Assembly (NCBI GenBank): GCA_027382625.1
Contig: JAJKFJ010021473.1
Coordinates: 1 to 64,000, forward strand
DNA length: 64,000 bases
From: Tetmemena sp. SeJ-2015
Lineage: Eukaryota > Ciliophora > Spirotrichea > Sporadotrichida > Oxytrichidae
Reading direction: 5' to 3'
How positions within the stretch are numbered: position 1 is the stretch's first letter; each line of letters opens with the position of its first letter. Under the pieces are notes generated by a model. It was not told where the DNA came from, did no database searches, and saw only the letters and a program-made list of their open reading frames with translations. The translations under genes were made by a program, and so were the position numbers. Below, one piece after another: positions 23,632-36,015 of the stretch.

Positions 23632-25145
23632 ATGTAGCAATTCAAAACTCCAGAACTTGCTCAGCTTAAGGAATCCTTCCCGAAACTAGATTAACAACTC
23701 AAGAACTTAGAGTCAGGTTAGAGAGTATTCGCCGAGTCATCTGTACTCATCATTAAACCAAAATTAGGATATCAGAAAGGAAGCGGCGTCATACTAAAAC
23801 TCTTTAAATCCAACTCTATAAACTAGTTCATAGCTGCAGCTTCCCGAAATCCAAAGGTCCTCTGCTTTATAGATCCAAAATGTTTATGATCCGAGATCTG
23901 AAAACCTCAAAATGGGTAGAAACTCCTCATACACCATTAGGGTAAAAGACTAGAGCAGGAATTAAGAAAGCATCCTCAATTAAAGTTCAGATGCTTCACT
24001 CACTCAAGAAAATAGATTGAGGAAAGCAGGACAGATTAGCATCAAACTAAAGCCAAACCTAGAAAGAAGTTATGCTGACATAGATTCATAAGATAGACCC
24101 TTAATTGAAGATCCAAAAGCGAAGTGATAAATATCTGAAAAATCAAGATCTTAAATAAAGCGAGGATAAAAAATACCAAGAAGATTAACAAAAGCTGGAA
24201 ATTCCATATTAGGTTACAAAGCCTTCTGAGAGGTCAGAAGCTTTGAAAGAAAGAAACATTCAGATAAAGAGATCTTGGCAATATGATCATAACAAAATGC
24301 AAGAACATTTGAGACCTAAAAATGTGCAAGGATGGGAATCCTTTGATGATAGCAGCCATTTTGAAACTGAGTCAAAGAGGTCGTTCCAATCTCACAATCA
24401 ATTGATAAAGTAAAAGTTATAGATGTTAAAGGACATCAATCCTTATTTTCAAGTAAAAGGAAAGAAGGATGTATGATATTTATGGAGTGAGTGCTATTGT
24501 TTAGGCGTCGGAAAGGAATATATTAGATCCTAGAAAGGTTCATAAAGATGAAATCTAAAAGCTCTGTGATGATGCGAGCTCAAAGTATAGCGAGGTGGAA
24601 TATATACTCACCTCCTTGTAGATTCTCGAAGTCAGGGTGGAAATATGTGAAGAAGGAATAAGATTAGAAGTTCCTCAATCATCCTAATAAACTCAACAGT
24701 TTTACAATATTTTAGTGTAGGATTTTCAAAGGCCAGCTAGCAGTATAATAACTATTAAAACGCGTCATTATCTCAGATAGAGGAAGAGACGAGTCTCTAA
24801 TTCAACAAGAGTGACATAAACTACGATCCATCTCAAGATGTAAAGAACTAATTGATTACTCCCTAGAAGCTAAATCTGAGAGCTTCAACGGAAGTGAGAA
24901 GTCATGCCACAGACTATATAATATTTTAGATGAAGTCTCAAGGAGTCATTATCAATAAACTTATGAAAGCAAATTAGAAAGCAGTAAGCAGATAAATACT
25001 TGCGCATTTGAGTATAAAATTAAATTTAAGTCATAGCATGTTTTTTAAAAAAAAATAATTAGCTAAAACTGATCTTTAAAAATAGTAGAGAAGTGAAATT
25101 TAATTTTAAGATTCTAAAAAAATGAGTAAGCATTCACAAAGTTGA
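23632..25145 (+). CDS. Unknown protein
   Basis: It starts MQQFKTPELAQLKESFPK and needs a 16-nt IES at 23872 to join VLCFIDPRSENLKMGRN. Most of the rest is K/Q/S-rich (NLERSYADIDSQDRP; GWESFDDSSHFETESKRSF) with a more structured part VEYILTSLQILEVRVEICEE. Frame changes occur near 24120, 24475 and 24750. The last open frame runs to TGA 25143-25145, but the true stop may be earlier. No family recognised. Confidence 0.5.
23872..23887 (+). other. IES, 16 nt, pointer GATCC
   Basis: GATCC occurs at 23872 and 23888. Removal restores one frame through CFIDPRSEN. Confidence 0.7.
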
Positions 25146-25194
25146 ACCATTATTATTTAGCTGTTTCCAAATATATTTGCATCTTTCTATAATA

Positions 25195-26079
25195 GGAATC
25201 ACAAGGACTTGAGAGAGGAGTAGTTAGACAAGGAATATCAAAACGCTCCATTACCTAATTTAGTAAACGCAAAGAAATTCTATCTCAATCAAAAGCTAGA
25301 GAAATAAAGACCGGTCTAAATATCGGATCTTATGAAATAAGAGTCTGAAAATATCTACATTCTAAACTCAGATTAAGCTGAAGACTAGCCATAAAAACTT
25401 CGATTAATAAAACAAGCTCCCTGAAAGCGTGTATTTGAATAAAATAAACTAAAGCTTTTAGGATATCTCTCCCAAGAAACTCACTAGAAACGTCTCACCA
25501 ATTAATATAGCAGACACATAAATAAATTTGAGCAAGCATCATCTACTAACTGAAGGAGTAGATGTCAAACTCTAAGATAGAGGCCGCCTAAAGAGTTTAA
25601 AAGATAGAGATTAACTTAACTAGAAGCATGACATTAGATATGAGAGTTTTAATCCTCTTTATTTTTCTCATAAAATAATGGCAATTTTTAAACTTCTAAG
25701 AATATATAACCAATGATAAATATTGCTAATCTTGAAAATTAATTTAAATTCGTGTTTCATCCTCTAGACAGTTCCTTAAACTTATAGATCAAAGATCCTG
25801 ATAAATAAATATTCTAATTTTTTTTTTGAGTTGGGTTAAAAAGCGAGAGAGGAGCGCTTGGATAAGCTAAGTAAATAAAGTGCTAGCAATATCCAGCTGT
25901 TGAAGTCTTACATGTCAAGGAATAACCTATCAAAGAATGCAACTGAAATCTTTCCTGCAAAGCACAAGAGTAATCACTCTCTAACTCTAAGAAACCAAAA
26001 CCGCTCTAACTTCAGAGCTAAAAACACTAAAGATGCACCCAGCTTATTATCAAAAGCTCTAAATGTTAGCCTGTTTTGA
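25195..26079 (+). CDS. Unknown basic protein
   Basis: Coding is clear from RNHKDLREEQLDKEYQNAPL, through DISPKKLTRNVSPINIADTQ and RGRLKSLKDRDQLNQ. A final segment (SNIQLLKSYMSRNN...SLLSKALNVSLF) ends at TGA 26077-26079. Frame changes near 25420 and an AT-rich block at 25680-25830 indicate IESs. The start may be the ATG at 25122 (MSKHSQ), joined across a 60-70 nt interruption; TCACAA occurs on both sides (25134 and 25199), but that pair does not give the favoured frame. No family recognised. Confidence 0.45.
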
Positions 26080-26640
26080 AAGATTTTTATTTCATTAACT
26101 TTTATTTCATATGCGGTTCACTTCATTTAATTTTTGGATTCGTTTATTCCTTCTTTAATTTTTTCTCTCAGTTGTCTTTAGAATAATAAATTGAACACTT
26201 GATTGAATATTATAATTTTCATGTTTAAACTAGAGAAGCTTATTAGCGATAAAACACCGTTCCTATTTATCTCCCTTTAATAATTAAGATGATAATCGAA
26301 AGAGAGCAATTATAAAAATGGAATATTTCTCAAATCATTTCTTATTTTATTCATCATAATTTAATGTAAAAATACAATTACTAAGTCTAAATTATCTCTC
26401 TTTAAAAATAAATACTATATGTAATTTACGTTTTCTTAATAGGGGAGTAAGGCTTTAATTTTTAACTAAGACTAGAGAGAAAATCTTATTTATAAAATGT
26501 TTTCAGGTTTACTCAATTTGGGTCCTTAAATAAAGTAAAAATATTGTGAATTAAAATCTGAGCAATCTTAGAAATTGATGCTTAATAAGGCTATTAATAT
26601 TTTTAACTAAAATATTGTCTTAATTTTTTAAAGATTATTT
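26080..26640. other. AT-rich intergenic DNA
   Basis: No coding signal seen on either strand. No long repeat noticed. Confidence 0.5.
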
Positions 26641-26759
26641 AAGAATAGTATCGGAAGATGGTTACTATGAGGCAGTAAAAGTCAAATTTAAGTAATAAAA
26701 GCAACACGATAAGGTGAGGGGGAGAGGAGCGAAAGCTATTTTAAAAGCACAATAGCAAC

Positions 26760-29700
26760 ATGAATAGTTTAAAACACGAGGAAAGCCTCTACTCCAGGGC
26801 AGATGAAAATCTACTCTCCATTCCTGGCAATTCATTTTAAAGTATTATAATTTAGCCATTAAGAAACTATCCGAAGCAAAAACTCCAAATACTTCTAACA
26901 TTCGAGAGGATAAGTTTGATTTCAGAGACTATATTTAAATAATTTAAGATGTAACAAGCAACTCTTTGGTTTTCAAAGAAAAGTAGCAAACATTATAAGT
27001 GGGATCACAAGACGAGTTAGAGGCAAGTTTGAAGAGCTTGAGAAAAGAAAAAACTTACTTGTTTTCAGGCTCAGACAAAAGTAAAGAACTCAGCTCTATA
27101 AATATTTTGAAAGTAGTTTTTTTTAATGTAGCTTGGCAGATGAAAGAAAGGATATAAGAAGGCAGAACAGCTTCATGCAATAGTCTCCTTCAAAGTTTTA
27201 GTAAATTTCAAATTTGAAACGCCTCAAAACTAAAAGATTAGAACTTGAATAAAAATAATTAATTTATAAACTCAAAATACTCGAATTTATGAATAGAGGT
27301 ATTTACCTTACTTGAGATATATTTATTCTTAAATATTTTTCCCTTAATTAATTTTTCTTAACTCTGTGAAATTTTATTTTGAATAAGACACAAAGTTTAA
27401 AAATTTGTTCGAGGACCTAAGTATAGTCTTTGAAAATTTTATTCACACAAAATATAATCAACATCTTTTGTAATTTCAATAAATTAATTTATTTTTTAAA
27501 ACTATTCGAATTATTTTTGAAAATGGTGCCAACGAAAATGACAAAAGCATAATAAAAAACCAATCTGCAGACATTCATGTTGAACCTGAAAAAATTGAAG
27601 ATCTAATTATTCTAGAGGACTTACACCCTAAGGCGTCTTTCCCAAAATTTGTAAGTACTGTGTAATGTTAGTTAGAGAAATTATTGACAAAGAATTCGTC
27701 TATTAATTTAAATTAATCTAACCTTATAGTGGATACATCCTAATTCAAGAAAATACCTACGCTGGATAACTTTCACTCTCATAGTCAATATATTATGGGT
27801 TCAAATTTTAACTCCTCTAAGAATGTCTTTCGAGGACAAGAGAAGCGTATAATTTATATTGTATTCTTCTCAATGGCTTTGATAGACGTATTAGTAGACT
27901 TCGTATTTCTAATTGACAACATCATTACCTTTTTCCTACCTCTCACTAATTTCATTTTTTAAATGCAGAGGGAGACTTTATTTTTGACAGAAAGCATACC
28001 AGTAAAAGATACATTTTAAGGTGGTTCTTCCTTGATTTAGTTGGCGATGTACCTTTTTCAATGTTCAAATATTACAAAAGACCCTCCAGCAATGATGATG
28101 TACAAGATCTTATACATTTTAACTTTGCTTACACACCTAGAGCGTTTATATCCCTCCTCTTTCTCAAACTTTATTATTAGAATTTTATATTATAGAACTG
28201 TTTAGAATCAGACACGCTAGAGGTCAGTTGAGGAAGATTCTGAAGTCATATCAAGTTCCAGTAGACATGAGAAATTTGACTGAAACAATTTGGGCAATGA
28301 TACTTATCATGCATCTTGTAGCTTGTGGCTGGGGAGCAGTTGGGACTTTTAATGTAGACACCAATGTGAACTGGATCTATGCGAATGATTTATAAGATGT
28401 GGGTTACTTGGACTAGTATCATCATTATATAATTAAATGTTGAATATATCTCTCTGCTCTATTCTTCTCAGTGACAACAATTATGTCCGTGGGTTACGGT
28501 GATATACTGCCTATTAACTCTTGGGAGACTATCTATGTAAACTTGATCCTTGTAATCGGAGTTGCCTTCTTTTCCTTCACTCTCAGTATATTCGCCTCTT
28601 AGTTTAGTGACCTCAATAAAAGCATGTCTAAACATAAATCAAGAGACCAGCAGATATACGAACTCAAAACTAAGTATAGGCTTAATGCATCACTCGCAAA
28701 CAAAATTGGCTACTACTTTTCTCAAAACGAGACTGTTCTCTCAATCTCGCAAGAGTACGAAATTAATAAGATTTTAAAGTTCCTTCCTGCGAATTTAAAA
28801 TCCAGCTTGACCCTTTTTCTCTACTCTGAAGCAATTAGGCTGGTGCCTTTCCTTCAAAGTAGACACCAACACTTTTATCTAGATTATTCTTATTCCTTAA
28901 ATTAGATTTCCTGGATCTTCTGATTCCTCTAAAATTTGAAAAAGACACAGTCATCCTCAAACTTAAGTTTTAATTTCTAATTTTATAAGAGCAGGCCAGA
29001 AGAAATACTGTTTGTGCTGAGTGGTGAAGTATTGAATGAAAACAGTAATCGAGTTTTTGGAGTGGGCACCATGATCGGAGAAACCGATATCTTTTTCAAT
29101 AAAAGAGTAAGTGATGATAAATCTCATAATAAGTTTGACTGTAGGAGAGAATGGAATAGTACAAGGCACTAGGAAATGTATCTCTACTAATGTTCGATGT
29201 TGAGACGATTGTAATAATAAATAGTTGGATTCTCACCTTAAAATATAGGAAGTACTAGCTGACTAATATCCAGACATCTTAGAGGATATAGAGCAGATAG
29301 CCACTGGCAGAGAAAAAGAGAGACTCAGAAGACTAAACTAAAAATCTCTTCTAGAAGAGGACCAGGTCAAGCTCTAAATTTTAGAAGAGTTGCAAGAATT
29401 GCTTGCCAAAGATTTGATAATTTTGAATGTTTGAAAGATCTCGATCAGATCAAAATCGAGGATTCTAACAAAGCACTATTCAGAAAAAGGACGAAAGTGT
29501 TCGCTTAAACTGGTGAGAGAATGACTGCGGATGAGCTTTTCACAGCTAAACTTCTTTCACACTCAATCAAGAAAATGGATTCTCTCAAAAGTTTCAAGTC
29601 AAAACCTTCTTCATATATATTTAGTCAATTTTGGACTCCAACCTAACAAAGAAAATGCTTTAGAACAAATCCAAATTCATCAAGACATTCAGACTTGATA

Positions 29701-30342
29701 TTATTTTTGGTTAAAACCCGCCTAATAGGGGATTCTAAGATTTCAAGATCCGAGTTCAGCACACTGAGGAACAAAAGTTTAATGATGGTTAGTAAAGCTA
29801 AGCTTCTTTTGAGGAAACAAGTTTCGTAACCTCACTTTCATATATTCCAGCTGAATCTATCTCAAAGCCACACACAGAATCAAAATTCAAGATTCATCAA
29901 ACTGACACTAGAAATTCAAAGAATAAGCCAAGTCCATCCTCTTTCAAAGATATTCTTACCCCCGAGAGTTCTAAATATTCTAACAATATAGACTTGCTTA
30001 GATAATAACGAACAGAGATAGATAACAGGGGTCTTCAAATTTTGATTATTTTGTCTTACAAGCCACCCAGATTTAGATGGCCCTCACCATGATTACTCAA
30101 ATTTATTTAACGAGATAAGTCCCTTAGTAGAATTAAAGTACGCTCCCACCTAAAGGCTAGGTCTTGTTAATAATCTTCAAAAATGCGACCTTGACATTAT
30201 CGAAGAGTTTCAAGAGGAAAAGAGTCTTTAAAGTAATAAAGATTATGAAGACTCCAAATCTCAAGACCTAAGATCTTCTTTAATTTTCAAAATAAAACCT
30301 GAGAGAGTTGACTATATTTAATTTATAAATTCATTGAGTTGA
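26760..30342 (+). CDS. Voltage-type K+ channel with cyclic-nucleotide-binding domain
   Basis: A six-helix channel of the CNG/HCN/EAG superfamily. After a hydrophilic N-terminus (MNSLKHEESLYSRADENLLS...) come S1 (KRIIYIVFFSMALIDVLVDF), S2-S3 with NAEGDFIFDRKHTSKRYILR and WFFLDLVGDVPFSMF, and an Arg-rich S4 (ELFRIRHARGQLRKILKS). S5 is IWAMILIMHLVACGWGAVG. The pore helix and filter read FFSVTTIMSVGYGDILP, where SVGYGD is the K+ signature. S6 and a C-linker follow, then a cNMP-binding fold (EEILFVLSGEVLN...GVGTMIGETDIFF). A GT-AG intron lies at 29107-29144 (38 nt). IESs at 27948, about 28175 and 28429 must go. The disordered tail runs to a TGA at 30340-30342. AT-rich interruptions near 27260-27520 are not resolved. 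Confidence 0.85.
27948..27961 (+). other. IES, 14 nt, pointer AAT
   Basis: AAT occurs at 27948 and 27962. Removal joins FLPLTNAEGDFIFDRK, the usual S2-S3 loop of this channel family. Confidence 0.7.
28175..28185 (+). other. IES, 11 (or 14) nt, pointer TAT
   Basis: TAT copies at 28175 (or 28172) and 28186 flank it. Removal leads from LFLKLYY into IIELFRIRHARGQ, the S4 helix. Confidence 0.5.
28429..28443 (+). other. IES, 15 nt, pointer ATA, contains TGA
   Basis: ATA occurs at 28429 and 28444. It carries an in-frame TGA just before the pore. Removal gives YHHYIYLSALFFSVTTIMS, a continuous pore helix. Confidence 0.7.
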
Positions 30343-30343
30343 A

Positions 30344-32133
30344 ATGAAGAGAGAAAGTAATACCTAGATAAATGACGATTTCTTACCTTATTTAACGAAT
30401 TAAAAACGCATTTCTAATATAAAGTCTTAGCAAGAAGGAAGAAGTTTTAGTCCAAAAATAATTCCCAATCCTTATAATTTCTATGGACTGAATAACAACA
30501 GCAATAAATCACCCAAGGGAAGAATTAGATCTACCTCTTTTCAAAGCAGCCAAAATTAAAGCTTTGTAGAGCAGAATTTCGATCAAAACTCTAACTTATA
30601 TCAATCTATCGATATGAAAATAAGCAAGAATATTCAGAGATTCAATCAGATAGTCTTTATCATAAAAAGATCGAAGCTGATCTTGAACGAGTACATGAAA
30701 ATTTTCATGCTGCAGAAGGAGAAACTAGGCAAAAAGTTTTATTTTAGAGTGGGGTTATGAACGAGGATATCCTGAGGACAATCAACTAGGCCGCTACTGG
30801 TATTTTAAAATACACGAAAATAATGACTAATCTAGAAAGTCATCTCACTTCACCAAAAAATCAACTAGATACGGTAGATTAAATAAGAGCCAATCTTGCT
30901 GATGCGTGCTCTGATACAGTTTTAATAGAAGGAAAATTAGAATTTATCGAAGATTAGTGCGGCCTTTCAAGATATCTATCAAACTTTAAACCTCAAGTAA
31001 AACATGTGAGTGATCTTGTCTCGATTGAAGAAGAGAGCGAAAGAGCATTGGAAAGTCAAGGTATGCTCACTCCTTATCAGATGAACAAGAAAATAGATAC
31101 AACTTTAAAGAAGAGTACGTTCCTTGAAGAATTGGAAGAGCTTTCCTCTTTCAGAGATGATGAAGACTACTTTCAACCACCTTATAAAATTAACCCAGAA
31201 AAAGATAACTTCGATTAGAAAAATGTTTGGATTTTTAAATTGAAAAATGAGTCAAGTCAAGATGAGGATCGTCTCTAAACTTCAAATTTATTATTTTGAT
31301 TATTTGCGGTCGATATAAAGTTCAGAAAATTCAAGAGTTGACTTCTAGGTTAAAAACGAATCTGATTCTAGTCTTACTATCTCTAGCCTTGAAAAGAGTC
31401 CTCCAAAACTAGATCACTCAATGAAAGAAAAATAATCCAATCAACTACTCAATATAGTAGAGTTAACCAACACAAAGCATAATTACATGATACAAAAAGT
31501 GAGCAGCCTCAACATTCAAAATATTGAAGATCTCTTTATAGACTCTAACAAGCAAAGAAATTTTTTATTCAATTCATTGTGGATTATTATTCTTTTAAAT
31601 ACAATATAATGAGTGTTACTTTAAGAGATTTAATCTCTTTTTTATTTTTAAGCTTTCATGGTATAAATTTTCATTTTATTGCAACTAAGATTTTAATTTT
31701 TAATGAAGGAAACGGAGACATTGAAGAAGTGAGTAATTTTTAAATGCTGATAGCGAGGAAAAAAATGAAAAAGGAAAGTGCTAATTGTAGCGAGGATAAA
31801 TAAATGCCCTAAATCGGCAAGACTAGTGTATAAATAGATTAAAAAATAAAGTAGGCTCGAATATCTAGAGGCCAAAATAATGATAATCCGATAAATCTGG
31901 AATCGAATTCTTCAGAAATAACTTTCTAACAAAAAGGAGATTCTTTCAATATGTCGAAGACTTTAGAACACATCTCGATAAAGCCACAAAATTAACCATT
32001 TATAACTTCATTTGCAACATAGATATACATGGAAGAAAGAGAGGAGATGAAACGCCAGGAGGTTCACAAAGCTTGGAATTAGGCTGACTAGTCTGAAAGT
32101 CTAAGCCAAAATTAAATAAATGTTTATAAATGA
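30344..32133 (+). CDS. Unknown protein with helical central region
   Basis: It opens at ATG 30344 (MKRESNTQINDDFLPYL), only one base after the TGA assigned to the channel. The middle is helical (NIQRFNQIVFIIKRSKLILN; EDILRTINQAATGILKYTKI). An acidic stretch follows (STFLEELEELSSFRDDEDYF). The C-terminal segment NIVELTNTKHNYMIQKVSSL is separated by an AT-rich block (31570-31690) from the end, QEVHKAWNQADQSESLSQ, at TGA 32131-32133. The near-contact with the channel gene is unusual, and this could instead be the channel's continued C-terminus if the TGA lies in an undetected IES. No family recognised. Confidence 0.45.
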
Positions 32134-32395
32134 GGAAGAAACAGATATTTAGAATCAAAGCTATACCACTAACAAACAGTTTATCAATAATAATTTATTT
32201 TTACATCTAAAAGTTTCGAATTAAAGGAAACAAGCAGAGCTAGCTTGATATTTCTAAGAAAACAAGCAATAATATCAAATGATCTTAATAATTTGTTTTA
32301 AAAGTTTGAAACATTTAATTTATTCCTATCTTTTAAATATTCTGTATATTTTTTGTGTATATAGTAAAATATATTATTTTCCATACTCAACTAAA

Positions 32396-33249
32396 ATGTA
32401 GATGAAGAAAAGAGGAAGACCACCTCTAATTTGCAATCCTACTCTAAATTCTACAAATTTCTAACAGCAGTATTGCTAAAATAAGGTTTATTATAATTAT
32501 AGAGTTTATTTTTATGCATTAATTAATTAGAACTATTCTAGCAATATTTGAGGGTAAACAACAATTCAGGATTAGATCCCACTGGCTAAGTAGCCCAAGG
32601 CCTATAAATCTTCAACCCAAAGTAACAAAGTGCTTCCTCACTCTCGTTTCTTTTGAACAGTTCTTCTACTGAGAAGCTTTTGAGTATCTTTGAGTAAACT
32701 TACTAGATTGAAGTTCCCTCTCTAAACAAGCAATCAGAGGATCAGAAAGCATAAATGGAAACCATGCAGAGGGAATTAGTTCTGCAGCATAGGAAGAAGT
32801 TCAAAGAAATCAGAAATAGGCTCTAGCACGATATTTCAGCCCAGTAATTTAAAGATCCCTCTATCTCTTATATTTATAAAGTGAGGACTGCACTCGGTTA
32901 CTCAGCAACTACAACTTCGACCTAAAGAATAATCTACTATCCTTTCTTTGAGAGCGAATACTAGCAAACTCAAAACTCCCTCCATAATTAAAAATAAGCT
33001 AGATTAGTTTCTCCCTTTAATAACTTATCAATTGAGCCTTCTAAAATCATTCCTCTAAGTCATTTGAAAAAGAGAATCAGAAAGGAAGTTGAGAAGCAGG
33101 ACTAGGCAGCGAAGTTTGAAGCCTAGAGAGCTCAAATTGAATCTCTATCAAGCACAGTCAGCGAGCAAAGACTTCAAATCAAGATGCTTCATTATCAGAT
33201 GCAAGCAGTTTTAAATGGAATAGGACAATTTATAGAAAAGGAATAGTGA
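32396..33249 (+). CDS. AT-hook and coiled-coil protein
   Basis: It starts MQMKKRGRPPLICNP, where KKRGRPP is an AT-hook type minor-groove-binding motif. A 74-nt IES (32471-32544) separates this from LRVNNNSGLDPTGQ. The middle has KKFKEIRNRLQHDISAQQF, and the C-terminus is a coiled coil (KKRIRKEVEKQDQAAKFEAQ) with a heptad-like run to IGQFIEKEQ at TGA 33247-33249. A nuclear, DNA-associated role is suggested by the hook alone. The start is the first ATG in frame. Confidence 0.65.
32471..32544 (+). other. IES, 74 nt, pointer TATT
   Basis: TATT occurs at 32471 and 32545. The AT-rich segment ends the frame at a TGA. Removal gives NFQQQYLRVNNNSG. Confidence 0.75.
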
Positions 33250-33910
33250 AAGCATCATATAAATATGATTTGGAATTATTTTCTGCTAAACATTAAATTT
33301 ATGATCTATTATTCAAAGTACATAAATAGAGGATTTTGTAAGTGATAAAAGTTTAATCCAAACAATTTAACGAACTATACTAAAGCAAAAATTTCCAATT
33401 AAATTAATAAACCTTTAAAATATGTTTATTTAATAAAGAAGTATTTATATAGTGTAAATTTGTTTACTATTTCTCTTGTTTAGTATGATGAACTTGCAAA
33501 GTATATTTTAAAATATAATGTAAAGGAAAAGAAAATTAAATTTTGGCTAAATTGATAGTAAAATTTGAATAAATAAATATATTTATGCAAAGCCAGATTG
33601 GGTTAGAATATTAATCGCAAAAATTATATTTTTGAGTTTAAATAATATAATCTCCTTTGTGATAAGACAGCTAAGCAAATTAGTGTTTTCTTTTCTTTTT
33701 CTGTTAAGGCAAGTTGCTTAGTAGTAATTGAATTCGTATTTTATTGTCTTAAAGAATTACTCAATCAAGGGGGAAATAGAGGGTTGTCTCTCTAATTGCT
33801 TCTTAATTGAAGAAATTGTGAAAATTAATCTAATTTAACTCATTATAGAAAAGTAATCAATAAATTTAGTAGAGGGTAAGCTAAATAAAAAGCATTAAAT
33901 ATTTTAATTC

Positions 33911-34045
33911 TTTTATCTGTAGCTTATTAGAAATAGTCGTAATTAATTTGAAATTCTCAGTCCTAGCGAGATATGAGGGACACTCTTCTTCAGCTTCCAT
34001 TTAATTTTCAATACAATTTATATCGCTTTCTAAGTAGTGAGCATC
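33911..34045 (+). repeat. Diverged repeat, copy 1
   Basis: Shares in order with 34388-34530 the blocks ATCTG-AGCTT-TT-GA, a C-TCAG region, GAGATATGA, CACTCTTCTTCA-C-TC and TATCGCTT/TGTCGCTT. Both copies are in the same orientation, about 470 bp apart. Function unknown. Confidence 0.45.
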
Positions 34046-34387
34046 TACTCAAAACTTGCAAAGATTGATACTCTTAAAATTTCATTTTTTATCGAATGGT
34101 AAATAATTATTTTTATTAGATTTAGCTCAGCTGAAAGAGACTTTTCTAATTTATTTTTCAGTAACTCTAATTAGGAAATAAATTTCTTGCTATAAATGCT
34201 TGGATGATCAAATATCTAATCATCTATATTATTGTTTAAATCTATCTAAATTTAAGATAATTTACAAAAAATTAAAGAATCGCTAATTATTTCATTATAG
34301 TATGAATTTCAATTAGAATCGGTGATTGTTTAAAATGATAAATGGAGAGTTGCAACTTCGTGTCAGTTGAAATCACAAATTCACCCC

Positions 34388-34530
34388 CTCATCTGCAGCT
34401 TGTTCGATAACTTTTAAAAAATTCATATGAGCTACTTCCTTAATCATCTTCGTAGCCCCTCTCAGAGTGAGATATGATTCACGCACTCTTCTTCATCATC
34501 TTCATTCAAGCTTGTGTCGCTTATATATCT
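34388..34530 (+). repeat. Diverged repeat, copy 2
   Basis: Partner of 33911-34045. Read on the minus strand it contains a short acidic ORF-like stretch (SLNEDDEEECVNHIS), so the pair may be remnants of a duplicated coding segment. Confidence 0.45.
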
Positions 34531-35295
34531 TGACTGAGCACTCCCACACAAAAGTAGCAAGGATAAAAAGTTCTTAGAATTTTATGCTGAATCGGGTGGT
34601 CCAATTATTATTTAAATTTTTCACAATTCAACTGTCACGGATTTACTCCATTTTAATTTAATATCTAATTTAATTCTCTTTTTTATTAAATTCTCAGCTA
34701 TATTTTGGTTAAAATTTTTATTTAATAAAATAATTTTAAGAAGATTATTTATAAAATTAGTTTTCACTATCATCAATATAAAAAGGCCTCTACACATACT
34801 AGCAATTTTATTTTAATAATTAAGAAATTAGTCGATTTATTAACATTCGTGGGAGAAACCCTTTTATAATTAAATGCAAAAATATTAAAGAATTGTAAAA
34901 CATAAATTTGTCCAATTTATGATATTAAATAAAATTTTATTTAAATATCAATATTATTTATATATCCTAGAATTTTTTATGATATATTCCATTTAAAAAT
35001 AAATCTCGATTATAATTTAAACTCAATGTTTGAAGCTAATTTGTCAATCTGAATGAACTAAATGAGTGAGCCTGTGGTTAATTAGAATGGATTCTGTTAC
35101 TGAAGGATGAAATCTTTCATTTTTATTTAGCCATTATGAAAACACAAAATTAAGCAGCAGCATCTCCAAACCACCCAAGAGTATTTTTAATTAATTTAAT
35201 TTATTAGGAATTAAGCATCCCTAACGGGCATATAATAGTTAATCGATTTAAAGTAATTCACAGGCGTAACTCCTTGATCAGTTGTGTGCCACGTA

Positions 35296-35922
35296 ATGAA
35301 AGCCCACGTCAGTTAGTAGTGGAATGACGCACTACTCCCTTTATAGAGATGGAGGAGGATGTCAACGTGTGTTTGCACAGTCTAGCTCTATGATGTGACT
35401 CTGAAAGTCCAGGGCTTTCCCAAAGGTCACGTTCAAAAACAACGTCCATCTGATGCAGGGCGCGGAAAAGGGAGGAAAAAATAGCAACCGGGAGTATTTT
35501 TAATAACACACAAGATGATCATTTATATTACGTCACACTCGTATAATATAGAAAATGCTTCCAATTTTCAATATAATAGCCAATTAACTTAAAAGAGCCA
35601 TATAGTCAATAGAAATTTCGACAATCAATATTTTAGACCAGGAACCTTTTCTCACTTCCTAGCTCCGAAAATCAAACAAATCATACACACAATTAAAATA
35701 AAGGAAATATTTAATCATAACTTATGTCAATAAGTGCTCCAGAGTAATATTTATTATTCTCAAAACTATACTGAGAGTTAGAGATAATTTATTTATTTTT
35801 AATTCAAAGTTATCCTTTAGGTAAATTATTTTTATCTTCATTTATTTAGAATTGAGACATTTTTTATTTTATCTTTTATTTTGAATGAGCATTATAAGAT
35901 ATAAAAATGTGAATTACTTTGA
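35296..35922 (+). CDS. Possible ORF, low confidence
   Basis: With TGA as the only stop, 208 codons are open from ATG 35296 (MKAHVSQQWNDALLPLQRW). The first 80 codons lie in a GC-richer island and look protein-like (VQLYDVTLKVQGFPKGHV; SDAGRGKGRKKQQ). The rest is AT-rich and could be open by chance. No family recognised. Confidence 0.25.
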
Positions 35923-36015
35923 TTTTAAGATTAATATATTGAATTATATCTATTAGGCTCCAAAGAGAATCCGTATTTTTTATTTATCCACTTCTATATC
36001 AGAGTCCACAAAATC

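Larger units (their letters stand above)
33250..35290. other. AT-rich non-coding DNA with a diverged repeat pair
   Basis: About 2 kb with no convincing gene. It contains the repeat pair listed separately at 33911 and 34388. The rest is AT-rich low-complexity sequence. Confidence 0.55.

Noticed and set aside
25134..25204. TCACAA direct repeat as an IES pointer joining MSKHSQ to the next gene
   Set aside because: The resulting frame does not match the favoured downstream protein reading, so I did not call it.
35309..35509. Minus-strand 66-codon ORF opposite the possible 35296 ORF
   Set aside because: No start context or family, and the plus-strand reading is longer and more protein-like; neither is strong.
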